The position numbers and the translations under genes were made by a program. The notes under the pieces were generated by a model. It worked only from the letters and a program-made list of their open reading frames with translations. It was not told the DNA's origin and made no database searches. A DNA stretch of 6,905 nt, from contig CAYZCE010000044.1 in assembly GCA_964476835.1 (NCBI GenBank), positions 1 through 6,905 of the forward strand, read 5' to 3'. Below are positions 1 to 4,803 of this stretch, one piece after another; position 1 is the first letter of the stretch, and the number at the start of each line of letters is the position of its first letter. This DNA is from PALSA-926 sp964476835. Its GTDB lineage: Bacteria > Pseudomonadota > Alphaproteobacteria > Micavibrionales > UBA2020.

Positions 1-709
1 GCAGGCCCAGGCCCGCGCGCAGGGCCATGCCGCCGCCGTCGCCGGTGCAGGTATGCGCCGAGGTCGCGGAGAAGTACGCGCGGCCGTAGCCGCCCGTCGC
101 TAGCACGACCATATGCGCGCGGAAGCGGTGCAGCGTGCCATCTTCGAGGTTCCACGCCATCACGCCGCGGCAGACGCCATCGTCCATGATGAGGTCGAGC
201 GCGAAATATTCGATGAAGAATTCGGCGTTGTGCTTAAGGCTTTGCTGATACAGCGTGTGCAAAATCGCATGACCCGTGCGGTCGGCGGCGGCGCAGGTGC
301 GGCGGGCGGTGCCCTTGCCCATATGCGTCGTCATGCCGCCGAAGGCGCGCTGGTAAATTTTGCCTTCCGCTGTGCGCGAGAAGGGCACGCCGTAGTGTTC
401 CAGCTCGATCACCGCGGGGATGGCTTCGCGGCACATGTATTCGATGGCGTCTTGGTCGCCGAGCCAGTCCGAGCCCTTGACGGTATCGTACATATGCCAG
501 CGCCAGTCGTCCTCGCCGTTGTTGCCCAGCGCGGCGGAGATGCCGCCTTGTGCTGCGACAGTATGCGAGCGCGTCGGGAACACTTTCGTGATGCAGGCTG
601 TCTTGAGGCCCTTCTCGGCCATGCCGAACGTGGCGCGCAGGCCTGCGCCGCCGGCGCCGACGACGATGACGTCGTATTCGTGATCGACGATCAAATAGGC
701 TTTAGTCAT
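1..709 (-). CDS. sdhA: Succinate dehydrogenase flavoprotein subunit SdhA (partial, N-terminal 236 codons)
   Basis: This is the catalytic subunit of respiratory complex II, which oxidises succinate to fumarate in the TCA cycle and passes electrons through the SdhB iron-sulfur subunit to quinone at the cytoplasmic face of the inner membrane. Read on the minus strand from the ATG at 709-707, the protein begins MTKAYLIVDHEYDVIVVGAG. Visible features are the dinucleotide-binding motif GAGGAG (residues 18-23), the SHTVAAQGG block whose His49 matches the histidine that covalently carries FAD, the substrate-site stretch FSRTAEGKIYQRAFGG (110-125), LATGGYGRAY (203-212), and HTCTGDG (219-225), whose His219 corresponds to a substrate-binding histidine. 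The frame is open and intact to the window edge; family members are about 590-600 aa, so roughly the first 40% is present. The ATG overlaps the sdhD stop as ATGA, and no strong Shine-Dalgarno precedes it, so translation probably depends on coupling to sdhD. Identification is close to certain. Confidence 0.97.
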   Translation of the reverse strand, partial: MTKAYLIVDHEYDVIVVGAGGAGLRATFGMAEKGLKTACITKVFPTRSHTVAAQGGISAALGNNGEDDWRWHMYDTVKGSDWLGDQDAIEYMCREAIPAVIELEHYGVPFSRTAEGKIYQRAFGGMTTHMGKGTARRTCAAADRTGHAILHTLYQQSLKHNAEFFIEYFALDLIMDDGVCRGVMAWNLEDGTLHRFRAHMVVLATGGYGRAYFSATSAHTCTGDGGGMALRAGLGL

Positions 710-1026
710 GCGTGCACCATGAAGCTGATAACCGCGAAGGCCGAGACGAGGCCCAGCGCGGCGAAGATGAAGGTATTGAGACGGAGCCACTTTGCGGGCG
801 CGTCGACGTAATCGACGATGATCTCTTCAATGCCCAGCGCCGCGTGATAAAACGCGCAGGCGATGAAGACGAGCAGGAACACACCCGTAACCGGCGATCC
901 CGCCGCCTGCATGAAGGTCTCGCGATCCGTCGCAAAAAGGCCTTTCTGGAACAGGAAGTAAATGAACAAGGGCACCAGCGGCAACGATGCGGCGCGCAGC
1001 GCCTTCCAGTGTTTCTTCGCGTTCAT
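706..1026 (-). CDS. sdhD: Succinate dehydrogenase membrane anchor subunit SdhD (106 aa)
   Basis: This is the smaller hydrophobic anchor of complex II; with SdhC it holds haem b and forms the ubiquinone site. Three membrane segments can be picked out at about residues 15-32, 45-66 and 79-104. The second ends in FYHAALGIEEIIVDYV, where His61 aligns with the haem ligand His71 of E. coli SdhD, and Asp72-Tyr73, eleven residues later, align with E. coli Asp82-Tyr83, Tyr83 being a quinone-site residue. The spacing is identical. I chose the ATG at 1026-1024 (MNAKKHWKAL) because it overlaps the sdhC stop by one base (TGATG) and gives the usual length. The reading frame extends upstream to an ATG at 1083, but that would add 19 non-membrane residues overlapping the end of sdhC. 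The overall sequence of anchors is poorly conserved, so the call rests on the haem/quinone motif and position in the operon. Confidence 0.93.
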   Translation of the reverse strand: MNAKKHWKALRAASLPLVPLFIYFLFQKGLFATDRETFMQAAGSPVTGVFLLVFIACAFYHAALGIEEIIVDYVDAPAKWLRLNTFIFAALGLVSAFAVISFMVHA

Positions 1027-1400
1027 CAGAAGCCCCCCCAGATGACCAGCGTCACGATGACGGAGAGGAAAACCACCGTCCATCCCGAGCGGTACGCGTT
1101 CTTGATATCAAGGCCGATCAGGTTGTCCCACGCGATGTGGCGCAGGCCGTTCAGCAAATGGTAGACGAAGGCGTAAAGCCAGCAGAACAACATGAACTGG
1201 CCGATCAGGCTGGCGCGGAACGCCTGAACCTGCGCGAAAGCCGCATCGCCGCACCACGCCGCCACCAGCCAGAACGCCAGCGGGATCGCCCCGAGCGCCA
1301 GCCCCGCCCCGGTGATCCGGTGCAGGATGGAGAGGGTCATGGTCAGCTGCCACTTATATATCTGTAAGTGCGGGGATAGCGGTCTGTTTTGATTTGACAT
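1026..1400 (-). CDS. sdhC: Succinate dehydrogenase cytochrome b556 subunit SdhC (124 aa)
   Basis: This is the larger membrane anchor of complex II and first gene of the sdh operon. The N-terminus carries the family signature RPLSPHLQIYKWQLTMTLSI followed by LHRITG, in which Ser24 and Arg28 match the E. coli quinone-site residues Ser27 and Arg31. The second membrane segment ends in VYHLLNGLRHIAWD, where His81 matches the haem b ligand His84 of E. coli; the spacing from Ser24 to His81 (57 residues) is the same as in E. coli. Membrane segments lie near residues 30-49, 65-87 and 103-122. The ATG at 1400-1398 is preceded by a GAGG ten bases upstream and places the signature at the normal distance from the N-terminus. 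The length is typical of alphaproteobacterial SdhC. The gene ends in a run of seven G before TTC-TGA, and its stop overlaps the sdhD start. The leader to the right holds the expected operon promoter. Confidence 0.96.
   Translation of the reverse strand: MSNQNRPLSPHLQIYKWQLTMTLSILHRITGAGLALGAIPLAFWLVAAWCGDAAFAQVQAFRASLIGQFMLFCWLYAFVYHLLNGLRHIAWDNLIGLDIKNAYRSGWTVVFLSVIVTLVIWGGF
1033..1039 (-). repeat. G7 homopolymer at the sdhC/sdhD junction
   Basis: Seven consecutive G on the minus strand (C on plus) encode the last Trp-Gly-Gly of SdhC and end six bases before the sdhD ATG. The position suits a purine-rich ribosome-contact site for sdhD, although it is not a canonical AGGAGG. A -1 slip here would bypass the sdhC stop and enter the sdhD frame (see findings). 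Confidence 0.6.
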
Positions 1401-1410
1401 AGGATTCCAA

Positions 1411-1414
1411 CCTC
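1411..1414 (-). promoter_or_regulatory. Shine-Dalgarno of sdhC
   Basis: GAGG on the minus strand ends ten bases before the sdhC ATG at 1400. A GGA at 1404-1402 lies too close to the start to be preferred. The site supports the chosen sdhC start but is modest in strength. Confidence 0.5.
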
Positions 1415-1443
1415 ATGGAGGGCGTCTTTAAGGACAGAGACAG

Positions 1444-1470
1444 AATATAACCTTCGCCCGTCTCCGTCCA
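1444..1470 (-). promoter_or_regulatory. Candidate sigma-70-type promoter for sdhCDA(B)
   Basis: On the minus strand, TGGACG (1470-1465) and TATATT (1449-1444) resemble -35 and -10 boxes with a 15-base spacer, shorter than the ideal 17. Transcription would start near 1437 and leave a leader of about 37 bases before sdhC. The -10 matches at five of six positions and the -35 at four of six. This is a weak pattern match supported mainly by position. Confidence 0.3.
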
Positions 1471-1501
1471 GTGGGTCGTTAACTTTTGCCACCTGCGGCC
1501 C

Positions 1502-1514
1502 GCGCCTTAGGCGC
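1502..1514. repeat. Perfect 13-base dyad GCGCCT-T-AGGCGC
   Basis: Two exact six-base arms flank a single T. The loop is too short to be a stable RNA hairpin or terminator, so a protein-binding operator is a better guess if it is functional. It sits about 30 bases upstream of the candidate sdhC -35 box. GC-rich short palindromes also arise by chance in DNA of this composition. Confidence 0.45.
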
Positions 1515-1515
1515 C

Positions 1516-1534
1516 ATCTGATCAACGTACAGAT
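1516..1534. repeat. Imperfect 19-base dyad ATCTG-N9-CAGAT
   Basis: The five-base arms ATCTG and CAGAT are exact inverted repeats separated by nine bases, with little further symmetry inside. The dyad begins two bases after the preceding 13-base dyad. The size is right for a dimeric regulator site, but I do not recognise a known operator consensus. Confidence 0.35.
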
Positions 1535-1572
1535 TTCGCTTATCTTTTTTACGTTATGAAAATAAATCCATA

Positions 1573-1586
1573 CACCATTCACCATT
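1573..1586. repeat. Tandem duplication CACCATT x2
   Basis: Two exact adjacent copies of a 7-base unit lie just left of, and overlapping by two bases, the candidate addB -35 box. This may be a small slippage duplication; no known protein-binding motif is recognised. Confidence 0.4.
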
Positions 1587-1610
1587 GACTTTTCACATAA
1601 AGAATCTAAT
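1585..1610 (+). promoter_or_regulatory. Candidate promoter for addBA
   Basis: TTGACT (1585-1590) is a five-of-six match to the -35 consensus, and TCTAAT (1605-1610) is a five-of-six match to the -10, but the spacer is only 14 bases, which is below the usual range. It lies in the AT-rich part of the intergenic region and would start transcription about 30 bases before the addB ATG. The location is good and the spacing poor, so only one of the two boxes may be real. Confidence 0.35.
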
Positions 1611-1647
1611 CTGAACGCAGTCCAAAACCCCTTATGGAATCTTGCCC

Positions 1648-4600
1648 ATGGCCGACCCGCAACAGCCCGACAAGAAGCTCTATTCGATCCCCGCGCACCT
1701 GTCGTTCCTCGACGCGCTGGCCGCTGGCGTGCTGGCCAAGGCGGGCGACGATCCGCTCAAGCTGGCCGACTACAACATCATCGTGCCCGACGGCGAGATG
1801 AAGCGCGCGCTGCAACATGCCTTCATCACCCAGATGCAGGGCCGCACGCAGGTGATGCCGCACATCACCTCGCTCGCCGGCCTCGACGACGAGCACCTGA
1901 GCCTCGAGATTTCCAACGACCCCCTCCTGTCCCAGGCGCTGATGGACATGCCGCCCGCGGTGTCGCGCCTCGACCGCCAGCTGATCCTGGCGCAGGAGAT
2001 CCTCAAGCTCCCCGGCATGGCCAGCGCGCCGCACAAGGCGATCGCGCTCGGCGGCGAACTCGGCCGCTTCATCGACGTAGCGCAGCGCTACGACGTCGAC
2101 ATCGCGGACCTCGCGCGCCTCGTGCCCGACAGCTTCAAGGCACAGTGGGCGAAGACCGCCGACTTCCTCAAGATCATCACCGAGACCTGGCCGAAGAAGC
2201 TCGAGGAACTTGCCTGCGTCGACCCCGAAGACCACAAGAACGCCGTCCTCTATGTGCAGGCTTTGCACTGGCAGCAGCACCCGCACAACCGCCCGGTCAT
2301 CGCCGCCGGTTTCTCCGAAGACCATCCCGCGCTGCGCACGCTGCTGCAATCGGTTGAAAAGCTGCCGCAAGGCGCTGTCGTGCTGCAGGGCCTCGATACC
2401 GACCTCGACGCGCAAAGCTGGGACGCGCTGACGCCCGTGCATCCGCAGCATGCGCTGAAGACGCTGCTCGCCGCGCTCGGCCACGACCGCGCGGATGTGG
2501 AAACCTGGGAGGCGGAGCCTGTTGCAGCCTCCACCCTGCCGCGCATTGCCGGCCTCAAGGCCGTGCGCGCCGCGCGCGACAAGCTGCTGCGCGAGACGAT
2601 GCGCCCCTCCGGCACCGCCGAAGGCTGGACGTCGCTGATGGCGCCCAAGCCCAAGAAGAAGGGCAGCAAGAAGAACGCGCCCGCGCAAACCGGCGGCATC
2701 GAGGCTGAGTCGCTCACCGGCCTCGACCTCATCACCACCGGCACGCCGCAGGAAGAAGCGAGCGTCATCGCGCTCAAGATGCGCGAAAGCCTCGAACAAA
2801 AAGGCCGTTCCGTCACGCTGGTCACCGCCGACCGCAACCTCGCGCGCCGCGTCTCCGCACGCCTGCGCCGCTGGAAGATCGAGGTGCCGGATGATTCCGG
2901 CACGCCGCTCGCCAGCTCGCCCATCGGCGTCTATCTGCTTGCGACCGCCAACATGGCAGCAGAAGAATGGGCGCCCGTCGCGCTGCTGGAAGCGCTCAAG
3001 CACCCGCTCACCGCGCTCGGCGGCGACAGGCAAGAACTGCGCCGCAAGGTCGCGATCCTCGAGGACATGGCGTTCCACGGCCCCCGCCCGGGCTTCGGCG
3101 CCACCGGCGTGCGCGGCGTATTGACCGCCGCCTTCAACCGCGCCGCCAAGCGCCCGAAGAACGGCAAGACGCCCGAACAGGCCGCTGCCGAACGCCAGGA
3201 GATGCTGGATTTCGTCGACGTGCTGGAAAGCGCCGGCCAAAGCTTCTACACGAAGATGTCGAGCACGCAGACGCAGCGCTTCAGCGACCTTTTGGAAGAA
3301 CACATTCGTTTCGCCGAGATGCTCGGCTCCGACGGCCAGATGCCCGGCTCCGCCCGCCTGTGGCGCGGTGAAGACGGCGTCGCGGCGTCGCGCTTCCTCG
3401 CCGAGCTGCGCGACGTCGCCAAGCTGGTGCCCGACGTCACCGGCCGCGGCTACATCGACGTACTACAGGAACTGATGAAGAAAGTGGCGGTCGAGCCGAC
3501 GAAATCCTCGCACCCCACGCTACGCATCACCACGCCCGAAAAGGCTGGCGCGATCAAGGACGGCATCATCATCCTCGGCGGCCTCAACGACGGCGTCTGG
3601 CCGCAGCAGGGCAACGAAAACCCGTGGCTCTCGCCCGACATGATCAAGGCGCTCGGCCTGCCCGGCGCGGATGCCGGCGTCGGCCGCGCGGCGCATGCCT
3701 TCGTGCAGATGCTGTCGCATTCCAACGTGCTGATGACGCGCGCGCTGCGCACCGGCGACGGGCCTTCGGTGGCCTCGCCGTTCCTGACGCGCCTGCTGAT
3801 GGTCTTGCGCGGCTCCAACCTCGAAAAGGCGGTGCAGAAGAAGAGCCGCCTGCTCGACATCCATACCGCCATGCATATGCCCACGGCCGTCACGCCGATC
3901 GAGGCGCCGCGCCCGACGCCACCCGTGAAGGCGCGCCCGAAGGAACTGCCGGTCACCGCCATCGAGACGCTGATGCGCGACCCTTACGCCGTCTACGTCA
4001 AATACGTGCTCAAGCTGCGCTCCAAGGCGCCGCTGGACGCAAGCCCCAGCGCGGCCGAGCGCGGCAACTACACCCACGCGGCGCTGGAAGCCTTCGTCGA
4101 CAAATACCCCACGACGATGCCCGACAACGCGGAAGAAGAACTGCTCAAGATCGGCGCGAAGACGTTCAAGGAACGCATCAACAACCCGACCGTGCGCGCC
4201 TTCTGGTGGCCGCGTTTCGAGCGTATCGCCAAGTGGTTCGTGAAGTTCGAGCAGGAACGCCGCCACGCCTCCGCGGTGCTCGGCACCGAAGTGCGCGGCA
4301 AGCTCGAGATCGACACCGGCGACGGCATCTTCACGCTGACCGCCATCGCCGACCGCCTCGACCGCGCCGACGACAAGATGACCATCATCGACTACAAGAC
4401 CGGCACCGTGCCCACGCAAAAGAATGTCATGCTCGGCCTGTCGCCGCAGCTGACGCTGGAAGCGCTGATCGCCTTCTCGGGCGGCTTTGAAGGGCTTGAA
4501 GCCGGCGACGTCGGCAAGCTGCAGTACTGGAAGCTCTCGGGTGCCAGCCCGGCAGGCGTCGTCACCGAAGTGAAAGGCGACATCAAGCAGCTCGTCACCG

Positions 4601-4803
4601 ACGCGCACGCCGGCATGGAAGCGCTCATCAAGGCCTTCAACGACCAGGCCACGCCCTATCTCGTCGCGCCGCGCCCCGACAACGCGCCGCGCTACAACTC
4701 CGCGCAGCACCTGAGCCGCGTCGACGAGTGGAGCACCGTCAAGAAGACCGCCGCCAAGTCGGCCAAGAGCAGCCGCACCTCCAGCAAGGGGAAACCGAAA
4801 TGA
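1648..4803 (+). CDS. addB: AddB, helicase-nuclease subunit of the AddAB double-strand break repair complex (1051 aa)
   Basis: AddB pairs with AddA to unwind and resect double-strand DNA ends and load RecA, the role RecBCD has in enterobacteria. The N-terminal region (YSIP from residue 12, then DYNIIVPDG at 41-49) resembles the AddB helicase-like fold but has no Walker A motif, as expected for a non-motor subunit. LGGLNDGVWP (643-652) followed by NPWLSPDM is a strongly conserved AddB block. The C-terminal PD-(D/E)XK nuclease is intact: ERGNYTH (804-810), DRLD (902-905), IIDYKTG with Asp915 and Lys917, and SPQLTLEALI with Gln934. The only cysteine is Cys190, so the iron-sulfur cluster known from Firmicutes AddB cannot form. 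A lysine-rich insert lies at 332-348 and a Lys/Ser-rich tail at 1032-1051. I chose ATG 1648 over an in-frame TTG at 1642 because GGA at 1636-1638 is nine bases before the ATG and only three before the TTG. The stop overlaps addA (ATGA). Confidence 0.95.
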   Translation: MADPQQPDKKLYSIPAHLSFLDALAAGVLAKAGDDPLKLADYNIIVPDGEMKRALQHAFITQMQGRTQVMPHITSLAGLDDEHLSLEISNDPLLSQALMDMPPAVSRLDRQLILAQEILKLPGMASAPHKAIALGGELGRFIDVAQRYDVDIADLARLVPDSFKAQWAKTADFLKIITETWPKKLEELACVDPEDHKNAVLYVQALHWQQHPHNRPVIAAGFSEDHPALRTLLQSVEKLPQGAVVLQGLDTDLDAQSWDALTPVHPQHALKTLLAALGHDRADVETWEAEPVAASTLPRIAGLKAVRAARDKLLRETMRPSGTAEGWTSLMAPKPKKKGSKKNAPAQTGGIEAESLTGLDLITTGTPQEEASVIALKMRESLEQKGRSVTLVTADRNLARRVSARLRRWKIEVPDDSGTPLASSPIGVYLLATANMAAEEWAPVALLEALKHPLTALGGDRQELRRKVAILEDMAFHGPRPGFGATGVRGVLTAAFNRAAKRPKNGKTPEQAAAERQEMLDFVDVLESAGQSFYTKMSSTQTQRFSDLLEEHIRFAEMLGSDGQMPGSARLWRGEDGVAASRFLAELRDVAKLVPDVTGRGYIDVLQELMKKVAVEPTKSSHPTLRITTPEKAGAIKDGIIILGGLNDGVWPQQGNENPWLSPDMIKALGLPGADAGVGRAAHAFVQMLSHSNVLMTRALRTGDGPSVASPFLTRLLMVLRGSNLEKAVQKKSRLLDIHTAMHMPTAVTPIEAPRPTPPVKARPKELPVTAIETLMRDPYAVYVKYVLKLRSKAPLDASPSAAERGNYTHAALEAFVDKYPTTMPDNAEEELLKIGAKTFKERINNPTVRAFWWPRFERIAKWFVKFEQERRHASAVLGTEVRGKLEIDTGDGIFTLTAIADRLDRADDKMTIIDYKTGTVPTQKNVMLGLSPQLTLEALIAFSGGFEGLEAGDVGKLQYWKLSGASPAGVVTEVKGDIKQLVTDAHAGMEALIKAFNDQATPYLVAPRPDNAPRYNSAQHLSRVDEWSTVKKTAAKSAKSSRTSSKGKPK
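4787..4792 (+). promoter_or_regulatory. Shine-Dalgarno of addA
   Basis: AGGGGA within the end of addB stands seven bases before the addA ATG at 4800. It supports that start and, together with the ATGA overlap, coupled translation of AddB and AddA in equal amounts. Confidence 0.6.

Larger units (their letters stand above)
1401..1647. other. Divergent intergenic region between sdhC and addB
   Basis: These 247 bases separate two operons that point away from each other, so they must contain both promoters and no terminator is expected. The left part (about 1401-1515) is GC-rich like the genes; the right part (about 1530-1625) is clearly AT-rich, including a T6 run at 1545-1550. I see no convincing gene, RNA gene or riboswitch. 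The only continuous frame, on minus from an ATG at 1585, runs into sdhC in another frame and has no recognisable features. Separate candidate sites are listed individually. Confidence 0.8.

Noticed and set aside
113..811. 232-codon plus-strand open frame
   Set aside because: It is antisense to sdhA and sdhD, whose motifs are clear, and has no recognisable domain.
1502..1514. The GC-rich palindrome as a transcription terminator
   Set aside because: The loop would be a single base, no T-run follows on either strand at the right place, and both flanking genes start here, so no transcript should end here.
1343..1585. 80-codon minus-strand frame beginning in the intergenic region
   Set aside because: It has the strand of the sdh operon but overlaps the sdhC start in another frame, has no good Shine-Dalgarno, and crosses the expected promoter region; no recognisable family.
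1642..1647. TTG at 1642 as the addB start
   Set aside because: The in-frame ATG at 1648 has a better distance to the upstream GGA, and the TTG would leave only three bases between them.
1606..3303. 565-codon open frame on the minus strand opposite addB
   Set aside because: It lies antisense to a well-supported addB with conserved motifs. Long antisense frames are expected in GC-rich coding DNA, and its composition (many Arg, Gly, Ala, His, no recognisable domain) is typical of a shadow frame.
3520..4710. 396-codon minus-strand open frame inside addB
   Set aside because: Same reason: antisense shadow of the AddB nuclease region, with no start context or recognisable family.
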